A stretch of 36,550 bases of DNA from an uncultured Ruminococcus sp. (GTDB lineage Bacteria > Bacillota > Clostridia > Oscillospirales > Acutalibacteraceae). Position 1 is the first letter of the stretch. Each line of letters begins with the position of its first letter. Where the stretch lies: NCBI GenBank assembly GCA_905234015.1, contig CAJOFK010000020.1, forward strand, positions 1 to 36,550. The letters run 5' to 3'. The notes beneath the pieces were generated by a model, which saw only the letters and a list, made by a program, of their open reading frames with translations, made no database searches and was not told the origin of the DNA. Below are positions 24,631 to 32,558 of this stretch, piece by piece. A program made the translations under genes and the position numbers.

Positions 24631-26372
24631 GAATAGTTATAGGACAGGGCTCCTGCGGTATTGCCGCCGGCGCCGAAAAAGTCAGAAAGGCTTTACTTAA
24701 TACTAATATAAACGCTGAGGCTATCTCAATTACCGGCTGTATCGGTATGTGCTACCTCGAGCCTATTGTTGATATTTACGACGACGAGGGTAAGCTTACC
24801 CGTCTTGTAAAGGTAAGCGAAAACGACGCCGAGGCTATTGCCTCCTTCGTCGAAAGCGGTGACGCAAGTGCGGTTGAGAAGCTTGTTGTTTCCGACGAGG
24901 ACAGCGAGTTTTTATCTAAGCAAACTCGTATCGCTCTTCGCAACTGCGGTATTATAAATCCCGAAAAAATTGACGCTTATGTTGAAGCCGGCGGTTATAC
25001 GGCGCTTAAAAAGGCTCTCTGCGATATGTCCGCCGAGGACGTTATCGAGGTTATTAAGACCTCAGGCCTCGCGGGACGAGGCGGCGCGGGCTTCCCGACA
25101 TGGTTTAAGTGGAACGCTGCGCGTCAGAGCGAGGGCGACGAAAAATATCTTATCTGTAACGCCGACGAGGGCGACCCCGGCGCGTTTATGGACAGAGCGG
25201 TTATCGAGTCCGACCCTCACAACCTTATCGAGGGTATGCTTATCGGCGCTTACGCTATCGGTGCTAAGCACGCTGTAGTTTATGTACGAGCTGAGTATCC
25301 GCTCGCTATCAAGCGTCTTAAGAATGCTATCAAGCAGGCAACCGAAAAGGGTATAATCGGCGAGAATATCTTCGGCAGCGGCTTTTCCTGCGACTTTACG
25401 ATTAAGGCGGGCGCAGGCGCGTTCGTATGCGGTGAGGAAACCGCGCTTATCGAGAGCTTAGAAGGCCACCGCGGTATGCCGAGGCTTAAGCCTCCGTTCC
25501 CGGCACAGTCCGGTTTCTGGAGAAAGCCCTCTAATATAAACAACGTTGAGACCTTTGCTAACGTAAGCTGGATTATAAACAACGGCGGCGAGGCGTTTGC
25601 CGCTATGGGTACCGAGGGCTCAAAGGGTACCAAGGTGTTCGCCGTAACCGGTAAGGTTAAGCGCTCGGGACTCGTTGAAATCCCGATGGGTAAAACTCTT
25701 AAGGATGTTATCTTCGATATCGGCGGCGGTATGAAAACCGATAAGCCCTTTAAGGCTGTTCAGATGGGCGGTCCTTCGGGCGGATGTATCCCCGCTGAGT
25801 TAATAGATACGGTAATTGACTATAAGGCGCTCGGCGCTACAGGCGCGATAATGGGCTCCGGCGGTATGGTAGTTATGGACGAAAGCACCTGTATGGTAGG
25901 AATGGCTAAGTTCTTCCTCGACTTCACCGCTAAGGAAAGCTGCGGAAAATGTATCCATTGCCGTATAGGCACAAAGCGTATGCTCGAAATGCTCGAGCGT
26001 ATCACTAAGGGCGAGGGCAAGGAAGGCGATATCGAGCTTTTAGAGGAGCTGTGCTATTCCATTAAGGACGGCGCTCTCTGCGGTCTCGGTCAGACAGCCC
26101 CGAACCCCGTGCTTACAACAATCAAGTATTTCCGCGATGAGTACGAGGCTCATATTAAAGAGAAGAGATGTCCCGCCGGCGAGTGCAGCGACCTTATCGA
26201 GTATAAGATTGTTGCCGATAAGTGTAAGGGCTGTACGCTCTGCGCGAGAAACTGCCCGGTTAACGCTATCTCCGGCACGGTTAAGAATCCCCACGTTATC
26301 AACACCGAAAAATGTATCAAGTGCGGTAAATGTTACACAAGCTGTAAGTTTGGCGCTATAGTTAAGGAATAA
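24627..26372 (+). CDS. NuoF-like FMN/NAD(H) subunit (StnB/HydB type)
   Basis: Flavin subunit of 581 residues that carries FMN and binds NAD(H); in Stn and bifurcating hydrogenases this is the proposed bifurcation site. Order: N-terminal thioredoxin-like region (1-about 85; CGIAAGAEKV, ITGCIGMCYLEP); NuoF core with GRGGAGFPTWFKW, the NADEGDPGAFMDR NAD/FMN segment and GAGAFVCGEETALI; a [4Fe-4S] motif SCGKCIHCRIGT; and a C-terminal two-cluster ferredoxin (CKGCTLCARNCPVNAI and CIKCGKCYTSCKFGAI). The C-terminal ferredoxin is the HydB/StnB layout rather than complex I NuoF. It starts within the stop of the preceding gene. Confidence 0.93.
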   Translation: MRIVIGQGSCGIAAGAEKVRKALLNTNINAEAISITGCIGMCYLEPIVDIYDDEGKLTRLVKVSENDAEAIASFVESGDASAVEKLVVSDEDSEFLSKQTRIALRNCGIINPEKIDAYVEAGGYTALKKALCDMSAEDVIEVIKTSGLAGRGGAGFPTWFKWNAARQSEGDEKYLICNADEGDPGAFMDRAVIESDPHNLIEGMLIGAYAIGAKHAVVYVRAEYPLAIKRLKNAIKQATEKGIIGENIFGSGFSCDFTIKAGAGAFVCGEETALIESLEGHRGMPRLKPPFPAQSGFWRKPSNINNVETFANVSWIINNGGEAFAAMGTEGSKGTKVFAVTGKVKRSGLVEIPMGKTLKDVIFDIGGGMKTDKPFKAVQMGGPSGGCIPAELIDTVIDYKALGATGAIMGSGGMVVMDESTCMVGMAKFFLDFTAKESCGKCIHCRIGTKRMLEMLERITKGEGKEGDIELLEELCYSIKDGALCGLGQTAPNPVLTTIKYFRDEYEAHIKEKRCPAGECSDLIEYKIVADKCKGCTLCARNCPVNAISGTVKNPHVINTEKCIKCGKCYTSCKFGAIVKE

Positions 26373-26384
26373 GGAGGGGTAAGG

Positions 26385-28586
26385 ATGATAAATTTAACAA
26401 TTAACGGTAAAGCGGTTCAGGCTCCCGAGGGCTCAACTATCCTCGAGGCAGCTCGTTCAGCCGGTATCTATATCCCCACATTATGCTACGATAAGGCAGT
26501 AGAAATCTACGGCGCATGCGGACTTTGCGTTGTTGAGGCGGAGGGTATCCCGAAGCTTCTGCGTTCCTGCTCCGCTAAATGCTCCGAGGGTATGGTTGTA
26601 AATACTGAGAGCGAAAGAGTAGTTCAGTCGAGAAAAATCGCTATGGAGCTTCTTATGTCCGCTCACGACGGCGACTGCGTAGCTCCCTGCCAGCTCAACT
26701 GTCCCGCTAGAACCGACTGTCAGGGTTATGTCGGTCTTATCGCTAACGGCGAGTACGATGCCGCTTTAAAGCTTATTAAAAATAAAATCGCGCTTCCCGC
26801 TTCTATCGGACGAGTTTGTCCTCATCCCTGCGAGAAGGCTTGCCGCCGTCAGAACGTTGAGGAGCCGATTAATATCGCTCAGCTTAAGGCGTTCGCTGCG
26901 GATATGGATTTAAAATCCGACAGCTATGTTCCCGAGGTTATGCCCGCTACGGGTAAAAAGGTAGCGATTATCGGAGGAGGTCCCGCAGGACTTACCGCCG
27001 CTTTCTACCTCACAATTATGGGACACAGCGTAACTGTTTACGATATGATGGAAAAGATGGGCGGTATGCTCCGCTACGGTATTCCTCAGTACAGACTTCC
27101 GAAGGAGGTTCTCGATAAGGAAATCGCCATCATCGAAAAAACAGGCGTTAAGCTCGTAAATAACGTTAAATTAGGCGTAGACTTTACTATCGAGTCGCTT
27201 AAGGCTGAGAACGACGCGGTTATCGTTGCGGTAGGCGCGTGGAAATCCAGCTCAATGCGTACCCCGGGCGAAGACCTCGAGGGCGTATACGGCGGTATTG
27301 ATTTCCTGAGAGCCGTAATCAAGGGCAACGCTCCCGAAATCGGCGAGAAGGTTGCTATCTGCGGCGGCGGCAACACCGCTATGGACGCGTGCCGTACAGC
27401 AGTAAGACTCGGCGCTAAGGAAGTTTATGTAGTTTACAGAAGAACAAGAAACGAAATGCCTGCCGATAAGCTCGAAATTGACGAGGCTGAGGAAGAGGGC
27501 GTAATCTATAAGTTCCTCACAAATCCGCTTTCGTTTAACGGCGAGGACGGCAAGGTTAAGTCTATTACTCTCCAGGTTATGGAGCTCGGCGAGCCCGACG
27601 CTTCCGGCAGACGCCGTCCGGTTCCCGTTGAGGGTAAAACCGAGGAAATCCCGGTTGACAGCGTAATCCTCGCTATCGGTCAGAAGCTCGTTTCAGACGA
27701 CGTTAAGGAGCTTGAGCTCAACGAGAGAGGCAATATTGCGGCTGACCAGGACTTTTTCACAACAAGCATCGAAGGCGTATTTGCTATCGGCGACGCTACT
27801 AACCGAGGCGCATCAATCGCGATTGAGGCAATCGGCGAGGCCGACCGCTGTGCAAAGGCGGTTGACGCTTACTTAAACGGTCAGGCGCTCGATACGAGAG
27901 TTCCCTATATCAGCAAGCGCGACGAGAGCACAATCGATTACTCCGACAGGGAGAAAAAGAGCCGTATCAACCCGAAGGTTCTTCCCGCCGACGTCCGCAA
28001 TAAGAACTTCGACGAGGTAAGCCTCGGATTCACCGAGGAAGAGGCTAAGGCTGAGGCGGACCGCTGTCTTGAGTGCGGCTGCCGCGAGTATTATAAGTGT
28101 AAGCTTCTCAGCGTTGCTCAGAGATACGATATCAACCCCGAGCGCTTCAAGGGCGAAATGCCTCAGAAGTATTCTCACGACGAAAACGCGTTTATCGAGA
28201 GAAATACATCTAAGTGTATTCTCTGCGGACTTTGCGTGCGTTCCTGCCGCGAGGTTATGAACCTTTCGTCAATCGGACTTCTCGGGCGAGGCTTTAAGAC
28301 CGACGTATCTCCGGCGTTCTCGCTTCCGCTTGATGAGACGAACTGTAATAACTGCGGACTCTGCGTTCAGCTCTGTCCGACAGGCTCGCTTACCGAGAAA
28401 TTCAATCTCAAAAAGCAGGTTCCTCTCGACGAGGAGTATACCGAGGAATTCGTTGAAATCGACGGAAAGCAGTCGAGCGTACTCGTATCCCGCTATAACG
28501 GAAAGATTTTACGAGTTATTCCGAACGACGAGATTTCCCGAAACAGCGGACTTTCAAGAGCAGAGCTTCAGGCGAAGCTTAAATAA
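26385..28586 (+). CDS. GltD-like flavoprotein with N- and C-terminal ferredoxin domains (StnC-like)
   Basis: Multi-domain electron-transfer subunit of 733 residues. A plant-type [2Fe-2S] domain (1-about 80; CGLCVVEAEG) comes first. Next is a Cys-rich GltD/NfnB-type linker (CVAPCQLNCPARTDC, CPHPCEKACRR), then the FAD domain (VAIIGGGPAGLTAA) and the NADP domain (CGGGNTAMDACRTAVR, VVYRRTRNEMPA). A further Cys-rich segment (CLECGCREYYKC) and two ferredoxin clusters (CILCGLCVRSC, CNNCGLCVQLC) end the protein. No H-cluster domain is present. Together with the two upstream genes it fits StnABC: reversible NADPH oxidation coupled to NAD+ and ferredoxin reduction. A plain NADPH-linked diaphorase is the alternative. 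AAGGAGG precedes the ATG; terminator at 28595. Confidence 0.82.
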   Translation: MINLTINGKAVQAPEGSTILEAARSAGIYIPTLCYDKAVEIYGACGLCVVEAEGIPKLLRSCSAKCSEGMVVNTESERVVQSRKIAMELLMSAHDGDCVAPCQLNCPARTDCQGYVGLIANGEYDAALKLIKNKIALPASIGRVCPHPCEKACRRQNVEEPINIAQLKAFAADMDLKSDSYVPEVMPATGKKVAIIGGGPAGLTAAFYLTIMGHSVTVYDMMEKMGGMLRYGIPQYRLPKEVLDKEIAIIEKTGVKLVNNVKLGVDFTIESLKAENDAVIVAVGAWKSSSMRTPGEDLEGVYGGIDFLRAVIKGNAPEIGEKVAICGGGNTAMDACRTAVRLGAKEVYVVYRRTRNEMPADKLEIDEAEEEGVIYKFLTNPLSFNGEDGKVKSITLQVMELGEPDASGRRRPVPVEGKTEEIPVDSVILAIGQKLVSDDVKELELNERGNIAADQDFFTTSIEGVFAIGDATNRGASIAIEAIGEADRCAKAVDAYLNGQALDTRVPYISKRDESTIDYSDREKKSRINPKVLPADVRNKNFDEVSLGFTEEEAKAEADRCLECGCREYYKCKLLSVAQRYDINPERFKGEMPQKYSHDENAFIERNTSKCILCGLCVRSCREVMNLSSIGLLGRGFKTDVSPAFSLPLDETNCNNCGLCVQLCPTGSLTEKFNLKKQVPLDEEYTEEFVEIDGKQSSVLVSRYNGKILRVIPNDEISRNSGLSRAELQAKLK

Positions 28587-28594
28587 TTAAGATT

Positions 28595-28620
28595 AAGGGC
28601 ACGGAATCGTGCCCTTTTTT
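28595..28620 (+). terminator. Terminator of the transhydrogenase operon
   Basis: GGGCACG (28597-28603), loop GAAT, CGTGCCC (28608-28614), six T. Element copy C1 starts in the T-run at 28617. Confidence 0.9.
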
Positions 28621-28960
28621 GCTTTATAAGAAACTGCGTTCCTTATAAAGCAAAAAAACATTTTATATTTCCCGCTCAGTTGCGCCCTGCGTGCGTACGA
28701 GCGATGGATATACGAAAGCTCCGCACTTAGGTGCGCACGCTTTCTTGCTTTACTTTATAAGAAACTGCGTTTCTTATAAAGTGAAAACGTTTTATATTTC
28801 CGCTCAGTTGCGCTCTGCGTGCGCACGAGCGATGGATATACGAAAGCTCCTTCCTTATAAAGTAAAAAAAACATTTTATATTTCCCGCTCAGTTGCGCCC
28901 TGCGTGCGCACGAGCGATGGATATACAAAAGCTCCGCACTTAGGTGCGCACGCTTTCTTA
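28617..28960 (+). repeat. Three tandem copies of the hairpin element (C1-C3)
   Basis: C1 (28617-28750) is complete: TTTTGCTTTATAAG (28617-28630) with CTTATAAAGCAAAA (28642-28655), the CGCTC/GAGCG hairpin and the distal GAAAGC...GCTTTC hairpin. C2 (28751-28850) lacks the distal hairpin. C3 (28851-28960) lacks the left arm of hairpin 1. Their junction at AGCTCC/TTCC looks like a deletion between adjacent copies. The open frame of 125 codons crossing this region is a translation of the repeat. From 28961 to 29045 I see nothing beyond a promoter-proximal AT-rich stretch. Confidence 0.85.
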
Positions 28961-29045
28961 CGCCTTTCGGCAGAGGTTTACGTCAGCTTCTGTTCACAAT
29001 ATGTCATTTGTCGGATTTTGTACATAAAAAATCTTCCGCCCGCTA

Positions 29046-29074
29046 TTGATTTTTACGTCGATTTATAGTATTAT
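29046..29074 (+). promoter_or_regulatory. Promoter of the kinase/PqqD operon
   Basis: TTGATT (29046-29051), 17-base spacer, TATTAT (29069-29074). The start of transcription would be near 29081, so the leader before the lipoprotein ATG is only about 10 bases and contains just GGTGA. Confidence 0.6.
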
Positions 29075-29090
29075 CAAAATGGTGATTTAT

Positions 29091-29648
29091 ATGAAATTTA
29101 AAAAAGCATTATTATTATTTTTAACAGGTGTTCTTGCGGCGTCGCTTATGGCTTCGTGCGGCACGGGCGCCAACGGTAATGATTCAAGCGCTTCCGACAG
29201 TAAATCTTCAAGCATCGGAACGCCGAAGAAAAAGGACGTTGCTGCGGATCCGAATTCCAAGACCTCGAAAACTTCTAAAACCTCAAAAAAGAGTAAGACT
29301 ACTTCGAGCAAAAGCTCAACAACAATCAAAAAGTCTACCTCCTCAAAGGCTAAAAAGTCTTCGAAGAAATCTTCTTCCAAATCGACTTACACAAGCGAGC
29401 CCAGCGCGAACGACAGTCTTGAAATCGAGAAGGGAGATACCTCCAAGTCTAAATCCTCAAAGAAAAAGACCGGTTCAACGACCTCAAAAAAAAAGACCTC
29501 GAGCAGCACTAAGTCCGGTACAAAATCCGATTCCGGCAAGAGCAGCTCGAGCAGTAAATCAAAAAAGACTTCAGAATCTTCATCAAGCAATAAAAGCGAC
29601 AGCGTGAAGAAAGATAACGTGGAGGTGAACTTCAGTGACCTTATCTAA
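29091..29648 (+). CDS. Ser/Lys-rich lipoprotein
   Basis: Predicted lipoprotein of 185 residues. The signal peptide MKFKKALLLFLTGVLAASLM ends in a lipobox-like MASC, with Cys about residue 23 as lipidation site. The remainder is almost wholly Ser, Lys and Thr, with runs such as SKTSKTSKTSKKSK and SSSSKSKKTSESSSSNK, and is expected to be disordered. No fold or enzyme motif is visible. The ATG at 29091 with GGTGA is preferred over the upstream in-frame Met at 29046, which lies inside the promoter. It overlaps the next gene by 14 bases and heads the operon. The abundance of Ser next to an HPr-kinase-like gene makes it a candidate phosphorylation substrate (inference). Confidence 0.75.
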   Translation: MKFKKALLLFLTGVLAASLMASCGTGANGNDSSASDSKSSSIGTPKKKDVAADPNSKTSKTSKTSKKSKTTSSKSSTTIKKSTSSKAKKSSKKSSSKSTYTSEPSANDSLEIEKGDTSKSKSSKKKTGSTTSKKKTSSSTKSGTKSDSGKSSSSSKSKKTSESSSSNKSDSVKKDNVEVNFSDLI

Positions 29649-30231
29649 AAAGATTAAAAAGACATTTGCCGCTTTGGCGGCCGCCGCAATACTCGCGACA
29701 GGTATCGCGGGAGTTTCGGCATATGCTGCCGACGGAATTGTACCCGGCGACGTTAATAAGGACGGCGGAGTAAGCATAAAGGACGTTACTCTGCTCCAGA
29801 AGATTTTAGTTTTACTCGAGGAGAAGCCCGACCATTTTATCGAGCGCGCCGATATGAACCTTGACGGAGAGGTAAAAATCAAGGACGCTACCATCATTCA
29901 GATGTTCTTAGCCGATATGATAGATTCTCTCCCGCTTAAGCCTGAGACTAACCCTGCCGAAACAACAACAGCGGCTGAAACCGTGACCGGAACTCAGCCC
30001 GGCACAACAGTTAAGCCCACTGAGGCTACCGAGCCCGAAACCGTTAAGCCTACGGAAACGCTCAAGCCCACCGAGGCGACTCAGGCGCCCACAGTCAAGC
30101 CCACCGAGGCTACGGAAGCTCCCACGGTTAAGCCTACCGAAACAGTTAAACCCACCGAGGCTACTACAGCTCCTCCGACTCAGCCCGATACCGACGAGGA
30201 AGGCTGGGAGAATAAGATTTACCGTCCATGA
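29635..30231 (+). CDS. Small secreted dockerin protein with PTE repeats
   Basis: Exported protein of 198 residues; GTG start with GGAGGTG about 8 bases upstream. A signal peptide (about 1-32, ending SAYA) is followed at once by a type I-like dockerin with two Ca2+-binding repeats, GDVNKDGGVSIKDVTLLQK and ADMNLDGEVKIKDATIIQM. Then come about 85 residues of KPTEAT/APTVKPTE repeats and a short tail, EGWENKIYRP. Dockerins bind cohesins and usually sit at the C-terminus of enzymes; here the dockerin is N-terminal and no catalytic domain exists. It may be an adaptor, a plug for cohesins, or a substrate of the downstream modifying enzymes. Its stop overlaps the kinase-like start (ATGA). Confidence 0.85.
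   Translation: MTLSKKIKKTFAALAAAAILATGIAGVSAYAADGIVPGDVNKDGGVSIKDVTLLQKILVLLEEKPDHFIERADMNLDGEVKIKDATIIQMFLADMIDSLPLKPETNPAETTTAAETVTGTQPGTTVKPTEATEPETVKPTETLKPTEATQAPTVKPTEATEAPTVKPTETVKPTEATTAPPTQPDTDEEGWENKIYRP
30000..30170 (+). repeat. KPTE-coding tandem repeats
   Basis: Imperfect repeats of units such as AAGCCCACCGAGGCTAC encode the Thr/Pro/Glu tail of the dockerin protein. Confidence 0.75.
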
Positions 30232-30944
30232 TATTTCGATATAAAATAGCCGACGTAGTTTTTGACGCGGATATTAAATATCGCTACACCTATGATATAA
30301 TGAAAGAGTACCTCGTAGACGACGAGCCTGCGAGGTTCTCCATTGTATTGAGCGATGAGGATATGGCGAGGGAAAAGGAGCTTTCTCCTCATGACCTTAC
30401 CGAGGGAATGTACGAGAGCACCGCGATATACCGTAAGTTTATTTATGAGCTTATGGATAACTACGACGCGTTTTTCTTCCATTGTTCGTCTATTGCCGTT
30501 GATAATAAGGCGATAATGTTTACCGCCGTCAGCGGTACCGGTAAAAGCACTCACAGAAGGCTGTGGCAGAAAAACTACGGAAAAGAAGTTACGATAATAA
30601 ACGACGATAAGCCGATAATCCGCAGGATTGACGGAAAGTATTATGTCTACGGAACTCCGTGGCGCGGTAAGGAAGCGCTCGGTGAGAATATAAGGGTTGA
30701 GGCTGAGGCGCTATGCTTCCTTTCGAGAAGCGAAAAAAATTATATCGGAGAGATTGAAACCTCCGAGGTAATCGCGCGCACCTTAAACCAGACCGTCCGC
30801 CCGAAGGAGCCCGAGCTTATGGGCAAGCTTCTTGATTTGCTGGACGGCTTTCTGACTCAGGTAGACTGCTACGATTTAAGAGTCAATATGAAAGATGAGG
30901 CGGCTCGGATCGCCTATAATAAAATAGTAAAGGAAAAGCAATAA
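30228..30944 (+). CDS. HPr-kinase-like protein (HprK family)
   Basis: Predicted cytoplasmic P-loop kinase of 238 residues. The Walker A motif reads AVSGTGKSTHRRLW (about residues 100-113), as in HPr kinase/phosphorylase, and IINDDKPII matches the HprK acidic segment after it. The HprK N-terminal domain and the full phosphorylase signature are not evident, so it is the short HprK-like type. Relatives in peptide clusters phosphorylate Ser on ribosomal peptides (lasso peptide kinases such as PadeK/ThcoK). It overlaps the dockerin gene by 4 bases and the PqqD-like gene by 1 base. The substrate is unknown; the Ser-rich lipoprotein and Thr-rich dockerin protein are candidates. Confidence 0.82.
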   Translation: MIFRYKIADVVFDADIKYRYTYDIMKEYLVDDEPARFSIVLSDEDMAREKELSPHDLTEGMYESTAIYRKFIYELMDNYDAFFFHCSSIAVDNKAIMFTAVSGTGKSTHRRLWQKNYGKEVTIINDDKPIIRRIDGKYYVYGTPWRGKEALGENIRVEAEALCFLSRSEKNYIGEIETSEVIARTLNQTVRPKEPELMGKLLDLLDGFLTQVDCYDLRVNMKDEAARIAYNKIVKEKQ

Positions 30945-31210
30945 TGAAGGTAAAAGACGGATTTCTGCTGAGAAGCTTCGGCGGCGAAAGCATTGTTGTT
31001 GCAGTCGGCGAGGGCAGCGAGGATTTTAACAAGCTGATTACGCTTAATTCGGTAGGAGCCTTTATTTTTGAGAAGCTGAGAAGCGAAACTACCCGCGATG
31101 AGCTCGTGAACAGTATAGTTGAAGCTTACGAGGTTGAAAGACCGACAGCCGAAAAGGACGCCGATATCTTTATAGAAAAGCTCGGGGAAGCGGGACTTCT
31201 CGATGACTAA
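30944..31210 (+). CDS. PqqD-like protein (RiPP recognition element fold)
   Basis: Small protein of 88 residues with the PqqD winged-helix pattern: two N-terminal strands (VKDGFLLRSFGGESIVVAV), NxxGAFIFEKL, and a C-terminal helix ending in ExGLLDD. In RiPP pathways this fold binds a leader peptide and delivers it to the modifying enzyme. Its fusion-like spacing with the kinase (1-base overlap) and the peptidase-like gene (8-base overlap) suggests the three proteins act together. No short precursor peptide with a recognisable leader was found nearby. Confidence 0.85.
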   Translation: MKVKDGFLLRSFGGESIVVAVGEGSEDFNKLITLNSVGAFIFEKLRSETTRDELVNSIVEAYEVERPTAEKDADIFIEKLGEAGLLDD

Positions 31211-31682
31211 AAAAATAGAGGACGTTATAAGCGAAAAAGGCTTTTACGCCGTAAAGCCGAAGGGTATGAGTATGTACCCGATGTTAAAGCCCGATTGCAG
31301 CGACGTCCTTGTTGTAAAGATTGACGCTCCGCTGAATATATATGATGTTCCGCTTTATAAAAGGGATGACGGTAAATATGTTCTCCACAGAATTCTCGGA
31401 AAAGATTCCGGGGGTTTTATTTGCTGCGGAGATAACCAGACCGTGCTTGAGCATAATGTGACCGAGGATATGATTGTCGGACGGCTCGAGTCGTGGTATA
31501 AAAACGGAAAGAAGCATACCGTCAGCGATAAGGGATATAAAAGATATGTATGGTTCTGGTGTAAATCGCTTAAGCGCAGGAGCTTTTTTTTAGCTCTTAT
31601 TCGTTTTAAATGGAGGCTTAGGGGATTTTGCGGCGGAGTTTACCGCAAGGTGTTTAAGCGGAAGGTAAGAAAAGATGGATAA
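31203..31682 (+). CDS. S24/S26 peptidase-like protein
   Basis: Protein of 159 residues with the signal-peptidase/LexA-type fold. GMSMYPML contains the expected catalytic Ser. The general-base Lys is probably the Lys in LYKRDDGKYVLHRI, where this family has its second motif, and CCGDNQ is the conserved GDN segment. No N-terminal membrane helix is seen; the C-terminal about 50 residues are very basic and aromatic (WFWCKSLKRRSFF) and could touch the membrane. Such S24/S26 proteins often accompany PqqD and HprK-like genes. It may remove a leader or process an exported product, or may be a non-catalytic regulator. It overlaps both neighbours by 8 bases. Confidence 0.75.
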   Translation: MTKKIEDVISEKGFYAVKPKGMSMYPMLKPDCSDVLVVKIDAPLNIYDVPLYKRDDGKYVLHRILGKDSGGFICCGDNQTVLEHNVTEDMIVGRLESWYKNGKKHTVSDKGYKRYVWFWCKSLKRRSFFLALIRFKWRLRGFCGGVYRKVFKRKVRKDG

Positions 31683-32547
31683 TGTGATTTCGGTTAAAAA
31701 TATGCGCGAAAGCGACCTTTTTACCATCAATACCGGCACAAGCGGCAGGGAGCTTATGAAACGCGCCGCGGCGGGAGTATATAACAGCGTAAAATGGCGC
31801 GGAACTATCGCCGTAATCTGCGGAAGCGGAAACAACGGAGGCGACGGCTACGCCTTAGCGGAAATACTTTTTGATAACGGATATTCGCCCGTGCTTTTAA
31901 GGCTTAGTGATAAGCTCTCCGAGGACGGCGCGTATTATTATAACTGCTGTAAGAATAAGGGTGTAAGGGAGCTTTACTGCGACGAATATACCGAGCTTTC
32001 GGACTACGATATTATCGTAGACTGTATTTTAGGAACCGGATTTTCGGGAGAGCTTCGCGAAAGTATGGTAAGCCTTATCGAAAATATCAACCGCGCTCCG
32101 GCGTATAAGGTATCCGTTGATATTAACAGCGGGCTTTCGGGCGCTAACGGACTCGCTAAACCTGTTGCGGTTAAGTCCGATTTAACCGTTTCGATAGGAT
32201 ATTTTAAAACAGGAATGTTTTTAAACGACGCGCCGCTTTATATCGGCTCGCTTAAAAACGTCGATATAGGAATAAAACTCTTAAAGAAACAGTATTATCT
32301 TTTAGATAAAGACGAGCTCAGCCCGTTTACCGGGTACTCGAGCGTTCAGCTTACGGACAGGGAATTCGAGCTGAATTACGCTGTTGATGAGGGAGAGTTC
32401 AGGCGAAATCCCCTTAAGGTGGTTTCTAAGGAATCCTGCGACAGCAAAAAGATTTTTGTGGTAGATTACGGAAAAAGTAAGCTGATAATTGACCAGACCT
32501 ACGTTTACTTTCAGTCCGGTTTGATAGAACAGACACAGCCCTGTTGA
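31675..32547 (+). CDS. YjeF N-domain protein, NAD(P)HX epimerase-like
   Basis: Rossmann-like protein of 290 residues. The first about 210 residues match YjeF_N (NnrE), which epimerises hydrated NAD(P)H: ICGSGNNGGDGYALAEIL, IIVDCILGTGFSG and VSVDINSGLSGANG are diagnostic, the last holding the conserved Asp. The usual C-terminal ADP/ATP-dependent dehydratase (YjeF_C) is missing; instead about 80 residues of unrecognised sequence follow. Position in the kinase/PqqD operon with an 8-base overlap is unusual for a housekeeping repair enzyme and leaves open another ligand role. Confidence 0.85.
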   Translation: MDNVISVKNMRESDLFTINTGTSGRELMKRAAAGVYNSVKWRGTIAVICGSGNNGGDGYALAEILFDNGYSPVLLRLSDKLSEDGAYYYNCCKNKGVRELYCDEYTELSDYDIIVDCILGTGFSGELRESMVSLIENINRAPAYKVSVDINSGLSGANGLAKPVAVKSDLTVSIGYFKTGMFLNDAPLYIGSLKNVDIGIKLLKKQYYLLDKDELSPFTGYSSVQLTDREFELNYAVDEGEFRRNPLKVVSKESCDSKKIFVVDYGKSKLIIDQTYVYFQSGLIEQTQPC

Positions 32548-32558
32548 AAGGAGAAAAT

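Noticed and set aside
24151-28586. Operon as an electron-bifurcating [FeFe] hydrogenase
   Set aside because: NuoE- and NuoF-like subunits fit, but the third protein lacks the H-cluster cysteine motifs and has GltD-type FAD/NADP domains instead.
28617-28960. Tandem repeats as a possible CRISPR array
   Set aside because: Units are about 100-130 bases with internal hairpins and no regular spacers, the same unit occurs elsewhere in single copy, and no cas genes are present.
28691-29068. A 125-codon open frame with internally repeated protein sequence
   Set aside because: It is the translation of the tandem hairpin elements; frames are not kept in the other copies.
29046-29090. Upstream Met start for the lipoprotein
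   Set aside because: It would place the start inside the promoter and spoil the lipoprotein signal; ATG 29091 has GGTGA at good spacing.
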